NCBI GenBank assembly: GCA_947258705.1
Contig: CAMYJA010000003.1
Coordinates: 62,001-126,000, forward strand
Reading direction: 5' to 3'
Length of the DNA: 64,000 bases
Source of the DNA: an uncultured Hyphomicrobiaceae bacterium
Lineage (GTDB): Bacteria; Pseudomonadota; Alphaproteobacteria; Rhizobiales; CAMYJA01
Part shown: positions 44,100 through 55,700 of the stretch, piece after piece
Numbering within the stretch: the first letter of the stretch is position 1
Layout: each line of letters starts with the position of its first letter
Notes under the pieces: generated by a model
The model's database searches: none
Told to the model about the DNA's origin: nothing
The model's input: only the letters and a program-made list of their open reading frames with translations
Made by a program: the position numbers and the translations under genes

Positions 44100-44660
44100 T
44101 TAAAGTATGCGTGCGAACAGTAGCGCTCCCATGCAGCGCCCGATTGTCAGTCTGAAGGGTATTCCTACGGGATTATCCGCCGTTACTTTTACCAGGTGCC
44201 TGTCATAATTGTAATCTCTGAAATTATGCCAACCGGCCAATCTCAGATTGCGGCTGATCGTGGCGGTGGGCAGACAGCTGGCAAACCGTCTCCAGGACCC
44301 GGGCCGGAACTCGTCCGGCGGCTCGCGCAATTCCCGGTCCGCCCGGTCGCGTTCGTCGCGCTCCTGGTCACCATCCTTTAACGACCTGCGCTCGTCATCC
44401 CCATAACCGTCATATTCGGGTTTCTTCCCATTGGCGTATGGCTCAGGCTCGGGAGCGAATTCCCGCTGTGCGCGCTTGTCATCGAAATCATCATCGAGCG
44501 GTGCCAGATTGGAGCCGCCGCCCTTGGGAACTTCAAATCCGAAAGAAAATGATGGAAAATTAAACTGGTATCTGTCTGTCCCGCTATCGGCCTCGGCGGC
44601 TGCGGTTCCTGCAAGGATGAATATTGCCAATGCAGCACTTGTCATTCGATTTGTGTTCAT
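44100..44660 (-). CDS. Secreted charged protein upstream of buf genes, unknown
   Basis: The 186-residue protein has a signal peptide (about 1-23, AEA-D). An acidic and then mixed-charge low-complexity middle follows (DDDFDDKRAQ, DGDQERDERDRADRE). The C-terminal part of about 60 residues has two cysteines (RFASCLP, IGRCMG) and ends in a hydrophobic segment. The start is well supported by GGAGGTG before ATG 44660. It precedes the buf genes on the same strand, with 234 bases between. I do not recognise the family. A structural or binding protein is possible. Confidence 0.65.
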   Translation of the reverse strand: MNTNRMTSAALAIFILAGTAAAEADSGTDRYQFNFPSFSFGFEVPKGGGSNLAPLDDDFDDKRAQREFAPEPEPYANGKKPEYDGYGDDERRSLKDGDQERDERDRADRELREPPDEFRPGSWRRFASCLPTATISRNLRLAGWHNFRDYNYDRHLVKVTADNPVGIPFRLTIGRCMGALLFARIL

Positions 44661-45068
44661 GTCACCACCTCCGCGGAAAGTGTTGTCCTCAAAAGCCGTT
44701 TGCCTGAAAGGCCTCGGACCAGGTCTTCCGGGCATTTCTCCAACGACCGGGGCCTATTGAGCCCGGCGCGCCTTTTCAAAGATAATTATAGGATAAAAAT
44801 AGCGGCGGCGGCAAAACATATGAGACACTGAGCAAATAGCGGAAAATACTCAGGCTACGCCATGGATATCCCATATACCCGCCCCGGCCGGCCCGGGCGG
44901 GGACGGGCCGGCCCGGGACGGCCGGGGGTCCACCCGATTAATCATATTGCCAAGAGGCGGGGGCTGCGTCGAAATAGCTCTATGGCCGGGTTGTGAAAAT
45001 GCTAAAGTTACAACAGTCAATTTATTGAAAGAACTCCAGAATCTGGAATTCCCGAAGGAACGTCGGTA
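44661..45068. other. Gap with G+C-rich direct repeat
   Basis: This 408-base non-coding stretch lies between divergent genes. GGCCGGCCCGGG occurs twice, at 44886-44897 and 44906-44917, inside an almost pure G+C tract (44878-44930), next to A/T-rich sequence at 44777-44805. Each copy contains the palindrome GGCCGGCC. No gene is supported. It presumably holds promoters for the secreted protein gene and the ABC exporter. Confidence 0.6.
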
Positions 45069-45776
45069 ATGGTCGAACAGGTTTTCAGGACGCGCGGGGT
45101 CACCAAGGTTTATGAAACCGGTGAGCAGCAAGTCCACGCCCTAAGAGGCATCGATCTTGATATTGCGGAAGGGGAGATGATCGTCCTGCTCGGTCCCTCG
45201 GGTTCCGGGAAATCGACTTTGCTCAATATTTTGGGCGGTCTTGACAAGGCGAGCAGCGGCGAAGTCTATTTCCACGACCGCGATCTCTCCAAGCTTTCGG
45301 AAAACGATCTCACACTTTACCGGCGCCACAATGTGGGATTTGTGTTTCAGTTCTATAATCTGATCCCGAGCCTGACAGCCCGGGAAAATGTGGCGCTGGT
45401 CACGGAAATTTCGGACGACCCCATGACGCCGGAGGAGGCTCTCGATGTTGTCGGTCTGGCGCCGCGGCTCGACCATTTCCCGTCACAGCTTTCAGGCGGC
45501 GAGCAGCAGCGGGTCGCAATCGCGCGGGCAATCGCCAAGAAGCCTGGGGTTCTGCTCTGCGACGAACCGACGGGGGCGCTCGATTCAAAGACGGGCATTA
45601 AAGTCCTGAGCACCCTGACGAATGTCAATGAGGAGCTGGGGACGACCACTGCGCTCATCACGCATAATATGGATATCGGAAACATCTCAGATCGTGTGAT
45701 CAGTTTTCGCGACGGACAGGTGGTCGATCGCCGTAAAAATAAAAAGCGTCTCCGCCCGGAAGAAGTCCATTGGTAA
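45069..45776 (+). CDS. ABC exporter ATP-binding protein (LolD/MacB/YbbA type)
   Basis: The 235-residue ATPase has Walker [10 protein letters not shown] (about residues 41-49), signature [14 protein letters not shown] (about 140-153) and Walker [13 protein letters not shown], followed by the switch His in ALITHN. The family powers FtsX-type permeases that act by mechanotransmission rather than classic transport. It starts the exporter set, 15 bases before the permease. By paralogy it may also serve the ATPase-less permease at 7091-9454, though that is inference. All catalytic motifs are intact. Confidence 0.93.
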   Translation: MVEQVFRTRGVTKVYETGEQQVHALRGIDLDIAEGEMIVLLGPSGSGKSTLLNILGGLDKASSGEVYFHDRDLSKLSENDLTLYRRHNVGFVFQFYNLIPSLTARENVALVTEISDDPMTPEEALDVVGLAPRLDHFPSQLSGGEQQRVAIARAIAKKPGVLLCDEPTGALDSKTGIKVLSTLTNVNEELGTTTALITHNMDIGNISDRVISFRDGQVVDRRKNKKRLRPEEVHW

Positions 45777-45791
45777 GCGTTTAGAGTGTAA

Positions 45792-48152
45792 ATGGTAATT
45801 CTCGACAAAAAACTCGTTCGAAATTTCAAGGCCATGTGGAGCCAGGCGCTGGCTATCGCACTTGTCATCTCGGCTGGTACGGCATCGCTCATTCTGGCGG
45901 GGGGATCGTATCGATCGCTGCTTGAAACGCGGGACATCTATTACGAGCGCTACCGCTTCGCCCATGTGTTTGCCGATGTCCGCCGGGCCCCGAACAGCCT
46001 TGCGCAGCGGGTTCGGGAAATAGAAGGTGTCGCGCTGGTCGAGACACGGATCAAGGGGCGTGCGCTTCTCGATATCGACGGTCTTGCGCGGCCGGCAAAC
46101 GGCCTTCTCATCAGTCTCCCGCAAGGCAAGGCACCGGAGATAAACGGCGTTCATCTGCGCAAGGGACGGCTACCGGATCCCAGGCGGAAAGAAGAAGTGA
46201 TCGTCAATGAGAGCTTTGCCAAGGCGCAAAATTTTTCAGGGGGCGATTCTTTCAGCGCAATTATCAACGGCAAAAAGCGCAGGCTTGTTATTGTCGGAAT
46301 AGCGCTGTCTCCGGAATTCGTCTATGCGCGACAAGGCGAATCCATGCCTGACCCCAAGCAGTACGGGGTGATCTGGATGAACAGCGATTTTCTCGCGGCA
46401 TCGTTCGACATGAAGGGCGCGTTCAATTCCATCAGCGTGAAATTGCGCCGCAATACGTCGGTCGAGGGCACGATCGACAAGCTCGACGAACTTTTGGAGC
46501 CTTATGGCGGATCGGGCCTTATTTCCCGAAAACGCCAGCCGTCGCACGCGTTTATCGAAGCCATGCTGAATGTACTCAGAACAATGACCTTCATATCGCC
46601 GCCCATATTCCTGGCCGTTGCCGCCTATCTCATCAATATTACATTGGCGCGGCTAATAACGATCGAACGGATTCAGATCGGCCTGCTGAAGGCGCTTGGG
46701 TTCCAGACGCGTGCGATCGTCCTGCATTATCTCAAGCTCGTAAGCATCATAGCCGTTATCGGAATTCTCATCGGTTTTGTGGCGGGGATATATCTCGGCC
46801 ACTGGATGACGGCGTTTTATTCAACGTTTTATCATTTTCCATTCTTCGTATTTCTCACACCGCCCGACCTTTTCATTATTGCCGCATTGGCCAGCTTCAG
46901 CGCCGCGGTCCTGGGAACTGTCTACGCCATCCGAAATATCATCGACCTGCCGCCCGCGGTCGCAATGGCCCCCAGCGCTCCCACTCAATACAAGGGAACG
47001 GGTAAATTCCATCATGTTCTGTCGAGCTATTTTTCGAACATGATGATGATGATCATACGCCATCTTCTGCGTTTTCCGCTGCGGTCGGGCCTGACCCTGC
47101 TAGGCGTCGCTCTGTCGATCATGCTTCTTGTCGGCTCGCTCGTTTTCAACAATGCCATCGACCGCATGGTGGACGTGACCTATTTCCAGATGCTGCGGGC
47201 ATCGGCCAATATGCAGTTCACCAAAATACAACCGCTCAAGGTGATCTATGAAGTCGAAAGACTACCCGGCGTCCTGAAGGTTGAGCCCCGCAGGATCGTT
47301 CCCGTTTCACTGAGGCACAAGAATTTAAGCCGGCGACTTAATGTTACCGGCCTGCCGAGCGACAGCAGGCTCATTCGGCTCGTCGACAGGAAGAACCGGC
47401 CTATCGCTATTCCGGAATACGGTCTCGCGCTGACGGAAAAACTTGCCCAGGTTCTCAATGTGGGCATCGGCGGCCGGGTCGAGGTGCATTCAAAAGTCGG
47501 CAAGCGCCGCACCATGGAAATTCCGGTTTCCGCCATACTGCAAGGCTATATCGGCATGTTCGCATTTATCGATTTGGGGCGGCTTAATGAATTGCTCGGA
47601 GACGGGGCGGGGATCAATGCCGTCGACATCGATATCGACGAAGGCGAAAAGCTGGCCTTATTTGAAAAGGTCAAACAGCTCCCAAGCATCGCCAATATTT
47701 CATCCGTTCAGGACACGATCGGAAATTTTCGCAAAACCCTGGCGCGAAACATTCTCGTCATGGCCGCGATCTTCGTCGCGCTTTCGGTCACGATCGATAT
47801 CGGCGTGATTTACAATAGTGCGCGCATCCACCTTTCAGAGCGCGGCCGCGAGCTGGCCAGTCTGCGCGTGATCGGATTTACGCAAAGGGAAGTGGCCAGA
47901 ATATTGCTTGGCGAGTTTGCTATCATTGTCGCGCTGGCGATCCCCTTGGGATGTGTTTTGGGAAAGTATTATACGTCATATCTCCTGGGCAGCATGGAGA
48001 ACGAAATTTACCGCATTCCCGTTTATGTTGACACCCAGATCTACGTCTATGCTTCAATGATTGCAGTTGGGGCGGCAATCGCTTCTTCGTTTCTCGTAAG
48101 CCGGTTGTTGGTTACGATGGATATCGTTGAGATGCTAAAATCCAGGGAGTAG
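45792..48152 (+). CDS. ABC exporter permease with two FtsX cores
   Basis: The 786-residue protein repeats the pattern of the permease at 7091-9454. There is an N-terminal helix (ALAIALVISAG), a periplasmic domain, three helices with FtsX core 1 (about 265-395), a helix near 435, a second periplasmic domain, and three C-terminal helices with ELASLRVIGFT at the coupling loop. By topology it resembles YbbP-type permeases rather than MacB, which is about 650 residues including its ATPase domain. It probably lifts a lipid-like substrate from the membrane. It is part of one transcription unit with the ATPase and adaptor. Confidence 0.9.
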   Translation: MVILDKKLVRNFKAMWSQALAIALVISAGTASLILAGGSYRSLLETRDIYYERYRFAHVFADVRRAPNSLAQRVREIEGVALVETRIKGRALLDIDGLARPANGLLISLPQGKAPEINGVHLRKGRLPDPRRKEEVIVNESFAKAQNFSGGDSFSAIINGKKRRLVIVGIALSPEFVYARQGESMPDPKQYGVIWMNSDFLAASFDMKGAFNSISVKLRRNTSVEGTIDKLDELLEPYGGSGLISRKRQPSHAFIEAMLNVLRTMTFISPPIFLAVAAYLINITLARLITIERIQIGLLKALGFQTRAIVLHYLKLVSIIAVIGILIGFVAGIYLGHWMTAFYSTFYHFPFFVFLTPPDLFIIAALASFSAAVLGTVYAIRNIIDLPPAVAMAPSAPTQYKGTGKFHHVLSSYFSNMMMMIIRHLLRFPLRSGLTLLGVALSIMLLVGSLVFNNAIDRMVDVTYFQMLRASANMQFTKIQPLKVIYEVERLPGVLKVEPRRIVPVSLRHKNLSRRLNVTGLPSDSRLIRLVDRKNRPIAIPEYGLALTEKLAQVLNVGIGGRVEVHSKVGKRRTMEIPVSAILQGYIGMFAFIDLGRLNELLGDGAGINAVDIDIDEGEKLALFEKVKQLPSIANISSVQDTIGNFRKTLARNILVMAAIFVALSVTIDIGVIYNSARIHLSERGRELASLRVIGFTQREVARILLGEFAIIVALAIPLGCVLGKYYTSYLLGSMENEIYRIPVYVDTQIYVYASMIAVGAAIASSFLVSRLLVTMDIVEMLKSRE

Positions 48153-48158
48153 TCTTTA

Positions 48159-49565
48159 GTGCTTCGGAGTAAATATTTTTGGCGTTCTGTCGGCATTGTG
48201 TTGTCGATTGTCTTCTTTTTCTGGGCGATTTGGCCCCGGCCGGAATATGTGGAAATTGCTAAAATTTCGGAGGGCGTTTTCGAAGAAACGATCGATGAAG
48301 ACGGCGTCACGCGCATCAAGGATATATATACGGTTGCGGCCCCGGTCACAGGTCGGCTTTTGCGCAGTGACCTCAAGGTCGGGCAAAATGTCGTAAAAGC
48401 GAAAACCGTTCTCGCGCGAATTCAACCGGCCGAGCCCGCGTTCCTCGATATCTCCAATTTGAAAACCGCCGAGGCCAATGTCGAAAGCGCGCGGGCGGCC
48501 ATTGTGCTGGCAGAATCCAATCTCGCGCAGGCGAAAGAACGCTTGCGTTTTACCAAGGACGAGGTAAAAAGAGCCAATCGCGAGAAGCGGAGAGGCCGGC
48601 TTAAAAAAGCACATGTCGATCGTGCAAAATTTGACCGGAATCTGGCGCGGGAAGCCGTCAATGTTGCGAAAGCCAAATTGACGATCGCTCAGGAAGACTT
48701 TAAAAAAGCCCAGGCGCGGCTGATGCGTCCCGGCGTCAGCAAACAATCAGACGAAATGGTCGATTCCGGCGAGGTCCGCGAAACAGCGAGCACTGCTGTA
48801 GAGCCCGACAAAGCCGCGCCCAAGAATGACAAGAAAACAGGATCGGACAAAAAAGACGGTTCGGAAACCGCAACCGCCAAAGCCGATCCGAAGGATGAGA
48901 AAAAAACAAACGAAGATGGCGAGGCGCCAAGCAAAACCGCCACAGAATCCTGGATTTACAACGTTTCTTCACCGGTCGATGGTCAGGTTCTGACCATATT
49001 ACAGGGAAACGAACTCACCATTCCAGCAGGCACGCCCTTGTTGAGAATCGGTGATCCGTCCCAGCTTGAAATCGTTGTCGACCTGCTATCGCGTGACGCT
49101 GTCAGGGTGCGGGTCGGGGCGAAGGCCTATATCGAGCAATGGGGCGGCGAGGGCACGCTGCATGCGGAAGTCGCGAGCATTGAACCCACCGGATTTCCCA
49201 AGGTGTCGGCCCTTGGTATTGTCGAACAGCGCGTGAAGGTGGTTCTGGAGATCAAGGATGGACGTGAAAAGTGGGAACGGCTCGGCCATGACTACCATGT
49301 TCAGGTTCGCATAGTCGTCTGGCGGAATGAAAACACAGTTACCGTGCCTGTTGCAGCTTTGTTCCGTCGAGGAGATGGCTGGGCAGTTTTCCGGGCACGT
49401 TACGGTAGAGCCACGCTCACCAATGTGGAGATCGGGCATAGAAACAGGGAGCAAGCGGAGGTCATAAAGGGCCTCAGCGCGGGCGACGAGGTGATCATCT
49501 ATCCCAGCGACAAGGTAATCGACGGCGTTCTGGTGGATGATCGAGACAATCAGGAAACCGGATAA
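48159..49565 (+). CDS. HlyD/RND-type adaptor with charged linker insertion
   Basis: The 468-residue protein has a membrane anchor (about residues 7-25), a lipoyl half at VAAPVTGRL, an alpha-hairpin (about 95-190), a second lipoyl half at VSSPVDGQVL (about 270), and barrel domains ending SAGDEVIIYPSDKV. It matches the adaptor at 9451-10677 over most of its length, but carries an extra Lys/Asp/Glu-rich low-complexity stretch at about residues 200-260, between the hairpin and the second lipoyl half. It starts from GTG 48159, six bases after the permease stop. Function: periplasmic arm of the exporter beside the polyketide synthase. Confidence 0.88.
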   Translation: MLRSKYFWRSVGIVLSIVFFFWAIWPRPEYVEIAKISEGVFEETIDEDGVTRIKDIYTVAAPVTGRLLRSDLKVGQNVVKAKTVLARIQPAEPAFLDISNLKTAEANVESARAAIVLAESNLAQAKERLRFTKDEVKRANREKRRGRLKKAHVDRAKFDRNLAREAVNVAKAKLTIAQEDFKKAQARLMRPGVSKQSDEMVDSGEVRETASTAVEPDKAAPKNDKKTGSDKKDGSETATAKADPKDEKKTNEDGEAPSKTATESWIYNVSSPVDGQVLTILQGNELTIPAGTPLLRIGDPSQLEIVVDLLSRDAVRVRVGAKAYIEQWGGEGTLHAEVASIEPTGFPKVSALGIVEQRVKVVLEIKDGREKWERLGHDYHVQVRIVVWRNENTVTVPVAALFRRGDGWAVFRARYGRATLTNVEIGHRNREQAEVIKGLSAGDEVIIYPSDKVIDGVLVDDRDNQETG

Positions 49566-49661
49566 ACGTTCGCTTTTGGTATGAGATTTGCTGTGTGAAG
49601 CATGTGTTTCAATTCGATACCGCCTAAGGATGAGGTGGTTGAACTATCGTCATGGATACGG

Positions 49662-49689
49662 TTTGTCGATTGCAAGTCTATGATATAAT
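49662..49689 (+). promoter_or_regulatory. Probable promoter of the polyketide synthase gene
   Basis: TATAAT (49684-49689) is a perfect -10 element. TTTGTC (49662-49667) sits 16 bases upstream as a weak -35. The inferred start of transcription near 49696 leaves a leader of about 30 bases before the GTG at 49726. The gap of 160 bases from the exporter genes supports a separate promoter. Confidence 0.5.
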
Positions 49690-49725
49690 TCGATATTGTG
49701 TTCTGCGTAATTTTTGAGGGTTGTT

Positions 49726-52700
49726 GTGAGTACGGACAAAGTAAAGTTTATTCAGAGTGATCGCCCGTTTTATGAGCCGATTGCAATTGTCGGGATCGGC
49801 TGCCGATATCCCGGCGGCAGTACGGATCCGGAGAGCTTCTGGAATTTCCTGTGCGATAATGGCAACGGTATTTCGGAAGTTCCGGAAGACCGCTGGAACA
49901 AGGAAACATATTACGACGACAATCCGGATAATACTCAGGCCGCGACAACGAAATGGGGTGGCTTCATCGACAAAATCGATGAGTTCGATTCCTCGTTTTT
50001 CGATATCTCTCCCCGTGAAGCGACCTCCATGGATCCTCAGCAGCGGATATTGCTCGAGCTGACATATGAAGCGATCCAGGACGCCAACATGACCATTGCC
50101 GATGTCAGCAATTCTGTCACCGGCGTGTTCACAGGCGTCACAATGTCCGACTATCAGACGCTTCAGGAGTATGGCGGCCGGAACGACGAGATCTATGCCG
50201 GCACGGGTTATATCATGTGCATTATCGCAAACCGTGTTTCGCACAGGTTCAATCTCAAGGGCCCCAGCTATGTGGTGGATACCGCATGCTCGTCCTCGCT
50301 TGTTGCTTTCGATCAAGCCTGCCGAAGCATCAATTCCGGCGAGTGCGAAATGGCATTCGCGGCCGGCGTCAATATCATTTTACAGCCCTTCCCCTTTATT
50401 GTGTTTTCCAAGGCGAACATGCTTTCGCCGACCGGTCTTTCGGCCGCGTTTGACGCGCGAGCAAACGGCTTTGTCAGGGGCGAAGGCGCAGGTGTCGTCG
50501 TTCTCAAACCGCTTTCCAAGGCGATTGCCGATGGCGACAGGATTTATTCCGTGGTGCGCGGCAGCCTGATCAATCAGGATGGACGCACGACAACATTGAC
50601 GGCGCCCAACCAGAAATCACAAATTTCGATGATGAAACGGCTGTGCGGGATGGCGGAAGTCGATCCTAAAACGGTCAGCTATGTGGAGGCTCACGGAACA
50701 GGGACGCCGATTGGCGATCCGATAGAGGCTGGTGCCATCGGCCGCGTATTCGGTAAGCCGCGTCTCGGCGATCCGGTCAATATCGGCTCGGTAAAAACCA
50801 ATATCGGGCATCTTGAATCGGGTGCCGGAATTGCAGGTATCATCAAGACCGCGCTCGTTCTGCATAAGGGCGAGATCCCGCCCAACAGAAATTTCGAAAC
50901 ACCCAATCCAAATATTGCCTTCGACGCGCTAAATATTCGCGTGCCCACAAGTGTGACACCGCTTGCGGAAATCGACGGTCGGCAGATCGCGATTACGAAT
51001 TCATTCGGATATGGCGGCACGAATGCCACTGCAGTGATGGAGAGCTACCGCGAGGCTGCGCATTCAGCGCCGAACGGGGTGACCTCATCCCTTTCCAATG
51101 GCTGCACGACCGGTGTTGCGCAAGCTCATGTCAAATTGAACGGACATCATGAGCCGCATACTTCTCCGGTCATCGTTCCGCTATCGGCCGCATCGGAAAC
51201 TTCGCTCAGTGCCTATGCCGGCGTGTTGAAGGAGGCGATTGAAGAGGGCGGCGCGCTTGCAACCGAACCTCTTTCATGCATTGCGTCGGCTTTGGCATTT
51301 CAAAGGGACGCCTTCGGTCAACGTGCCGTGGTTCATGCCGAAAATCATAACGACCTTGCGAAAAAACTCGCGCTTCTGGCAGAGGGAGAAGAGTGGCCGC
51401 TTGAAGACCGATATGAGCTGTCGCCGATTCAGACCGGCCATACGGTTGCCAGGAGAAAGCTGGTCTTCACCTATACCGGTCAGGGCAGCCAGTGGTGGGC
51501 AATGGGGCGCCGGCTGCTTCAGGAAAATGCCGTATACCGCAAGGCGCTTGAAGAATTCGACGCCTTGTTCAAACCGCTTGCCGGCTGGTCGGTCGTCGAG
51601 GCCATGGAGGCCAATGAAGATGCTTCCCAGGTCAATGATTCCGTCGTCGCCCAACCGACGATCATCGCCGTCGAAATCGGCCTGACCGCGCTCTGGAAGC
51701 ATTACGGCATCGAACCCGACTATGTCCTCGGTCACAGCCTGGGCGAAATCTCCGCGGCCCATGCCTCGGGGGCGCTGTCGCTCGAAGATACGGTCAAGCT
51801 CATCCATCACCGCAGTCAAACCCGCAAGCATTTGCGGCATAAGGGTGCGATTGCCGCAATCGGTCTTAACGCCGAGGAAATCAGGTCTTATCTGCCGGAT
51901 GACGGCAAGGTCGACATTGCCGCAATCAACGGCCCGGGAATGGTTTCGATCAGTGGCGATATCGATCTCATTGAGGAGATCGTCGAGGAAATCCATGACG
52001 ATCGCGGCGAAGACATTCTCGCGCGCGTGTTGAAATCCGACACCGCCTGGCATTCCTATCATCTCGATCATCTGGAGGAATGGTTCAGGGACGGTATCGC
52101 ATCCATACAATGGCGCAACCCGACCATTCCATTTATCTCCAGCGTTACCGGGCAGCTCGAAGTGCGTCTCGATTCCGATTACTGGTGGTCAAACCTTCGG
52201 GCGCCGGTCAAATATATGCAGGCGGTCGAGTTCGCAACCGAGCTTGGAGCAAATATATTTCTCGAGCTTGGACCGCATCAGGTGCTGTCCGGCCTGACCG
52301 CCGGCAGTGCATCCGCCTGTGGCCGTCCCGCGAAAATCATTAATTCGCTGCACAGGAAACAGGACGATTTCGCTTCGATCACATCGGCGCTCGGCTCACT
52401 GTTCATCTCCGGTCTGCCGGTGAGGTGGGAAAGCGTCTGCGGCGTCCCGGAGGGAAAGCTCAGACTGCCGAAATATCAATGGAGCAAAAGCAAATACTGG
52501 CGGATCCCGGAAGAATCGAACAGCTATCTTTTTGGGGATATTGTTCACCCGTTTCTTGGACGGCGCAGCACCGATCCAAATCCCAGCTGGTCGGCGGAGA
52601 TCAATACGCATTCTTATAAATATCTAGCCGAGCATACGATCCAGGGCGAGGTTTTGTTTCCTGCAGCGGCCTATGTGGAAATGCATCTGGCCGCCGCCCG

Positions 52701-55700
52701 CGCTCATCTGGGCGCCGGCATCATCGAGCTTGAAAATATCAAGTTCCACGATGCGCTCTTTATCGACAAGGATGCGGATATCATGCTGCACACCGTTGTC
52801 GATCCGGAGCAGAATGTTTCGAGGATCTACAGCCGGGTCCGCGATGCTGCCCCGGACTGGATTCTGCGCAGTGAATCGGTGATCCGCATACGCGATGATA
52901 TCGAGCCGCCGGAAGCGGTATTGTTCGATGAAGCCGGCATGGAAACCGATCCAATCCCCGCCATTGATTTCTATGATGACCCCAATGACAATACGTTTTG
53001 GGACTTTGGGCCATGCTTCAAGAATGTGACGAGAGCCTGGTATGAGCGGGCCGGCGCCTCTTCCGAAATCAAGGTCTATAAGGATCTAAACGATCAGCTC
53101 GGTGACTATTTCGCCCATCCGGCGGTGTTTGATTCCTGCCTGCATATTATCGATCCGGCAGGTCACAAATTCTGGCGCATGGAGGATAAAAAAGCGCAAT
53201 ATGACGACAAGGATGTCTACCTTCCGGTCGGCTTCCGGAAAGTCCGGTATTATGCTCCTCTCAATGTAGACAAGCTATATACGACCTCTGCCTATGAAAA
53301 ATGCGGCCGGGAGATCGCCGGCGGCCTCTATCATGTCCGGGATGAAGCGGGCCGGCCGCTGATGATGATGGAAGGGATGGAGTTTCAAAAAATATCCCGG
53401 CGCAAAATGACCCAGGCCGGCGATGTTATTCCGGCTGAATCTTATATAGAAACCTTTCAAAACCAACCGCTTGAAATTCAAGACGAGGATGGCGAAGATG
53501 CCCGGCCGGATGCAAGCGGCGACTGGCTGATATTCGCCGATGACAATGGGCGGACCCAGGCTCTTGCAGATGCTCTCAAATCATATGGCGCCACTGCGAA
53601 GATTGTCAGCGGCGACATATTCGACAATCCGGCCCCGGAAGCAACCCGGGACAGCGATGTCGAGATGAATACGGATGCGCCTCTGCCCGTGTCGGAGCGT
53701 GCAGATGAAGGCGGATTGCAAACCGGGCTACAGCTTCTTCTCGAAAACTTTCTTGCCCAAAGCAAGAGGCCTCGCGGCATCATATTCGCCCGCAGCCTGT
53801 CGCGAGACGGCCTTGCGGATGATGCCGATACAAAAGACGTGCTCGATCAGGTGGAAACGGATGTTCTGGCCCTCTTCCAGCTTGGCCAGGCGCTCGACGC
53901 TGTCGGTCATCGAGAGCATTTTCCCGATATCTGGCTGGCAACGCGCATGGCGCGGCATATCGAGGAGGACGGCGCACCCGATGTCAACGGCCTTTCGCAG
54001 GCGCCTCTCGTTTCCATGATACGAACGATTGCGAACGAGTGTTCGGCCTACAGAATGTCACAGATCGATTTAGACGACGAGGCGCTCGCGTCGCCGGATC
54101 CAGTCGTCCGCTCCATGCTGCTTGACGAGGAGGAAACGGAAGTCGTGTTCCGCGGCGACCAGCGGTTCGTCTCGCGCATCGAGCGGCGCACTTTCGAACA
54201 ATTGCCCGCGCAAAAAGTCGCCGTGACTCCCGATGACGACCGCAATTACGTGGTGACGATGAATACGCCGGGGCTGATCGACAGCGTGGAGCTGCGCGAG
54301 GAGACGCCGCCACAAGCCGGCCCCGACGACGCTGTCATTAAAATCAAGGCTGTTGGGCTGAATTTCCGCGATGTCATGGCGGTAACAGGATTGCTGCCGC
54401 GCGAGGCGGAGGAAGAGGCGTGGCTTAATCTCGGTCTCGAATATGGAGCGGTTATCGAAAGCGTAGGCGAAAATGTAACCGGGGTGAAGGCGGGCGACCG
54501 TGTCATGGGCATGGGAAGGCGCTGCCTGCAGAAAAGAATGACCGTTCCCGGGGATCAGCTTTCCGTTCTGCCCGATCACATTTCATACGAACAGGCCGCC
54601 ACGATTCCATCGGTGTTCGTTACCGCGCATTATGCGCTCAATCATGTCGGCAATCTGAAAAAAGGCGACCGGGTGCTCATTCATGTGGCGACCGGCGGTG
54701 TCGGGCTGGCCGCTATTCAACTGGCCCGCCTCGCCGGCGCCGAGATCTTCGCCACCGCCGGGTCGGAAGAGAAACGCCAATATCTGCGCGATCTCGGCAT
54801 TGAACACGTGATGAGTTCGCGAACACTCGAATTCGCCGACCAGATCATGGACATTACCCAGGGACGTGGCGTCGATGTCGTGCTCAATTCATTGCCCGAC
54901 GACTACATTACCAAGGGGCTCGAAATTCTCGCACCTTATGGACGCTTTCTCGAAATCGGAAAGCGCGATGTTTACGCGGACAGTTCCGTCGGCATGCGGG
55001 CCTTGAGGAAGAATATCACCTTCGCGGTGCTCGATCTTGCCGCACTAGGCCTCGAGCGCCCCGACTATATGAAAACCCTTGTGGAAGAACTTAACGATCT
55101 GATCCATTCGGGAAAACTCGAACCGCTTCCTCATACCGATTTTAGCGTTTCCAATGTCACGGACGCGTTCCGGTTCATGTCCAAAGCCAGGCATATCGGC
55201 AAGGTCGTCGTTAAGTTTGACGAAGCTGAAACTCCCATCGCCTTGTCCCGCGAACATGATTTCCGTCTCAGCCCGTCAGCCAGCTATCTTCTGACCGGCG
55301 GCACGCGGGGATTCGGGCTTACCATCGCCGAATGGATGAGCGGTTGCGGTGCGGGAAAACTCGTTCTGGCGTCACGGTCGGGAATTGTTGTCGAAGACGA
55401 CATGCCCAAGGTCGAAGCCATGGAGGCGCGCGGGACCAAGGTTGAAATCATCTCCCTCGATGTGACCGATGGCGATAGTGTGGAAGCCGAAATCACCCGC
55501 CTGAGCAAAAATGAAATGCCGCTCAAAGGCATTGTTCACAGCGCGGCCGTGCTCGACGACGGCCTTCTCTCCCAGCTCACTCCGGAACGGATGGTCAATG
55601 TTATCCGTCCGAAAGTGGCGGGTGCCTGGAATATTCATCGTGCCCTGGCAAATGACGGGCCCGAACTTGATTTTCTCGTCAGCTTTTCTTCCACATCGCA

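Noticed and set aside
45069-49565. Exporter as MacAB macrolide pump
   Set aside because: In MacB the ATPase is fused to a single-core permease. Here the ATPase is separate and the permease has two FtsX cores.
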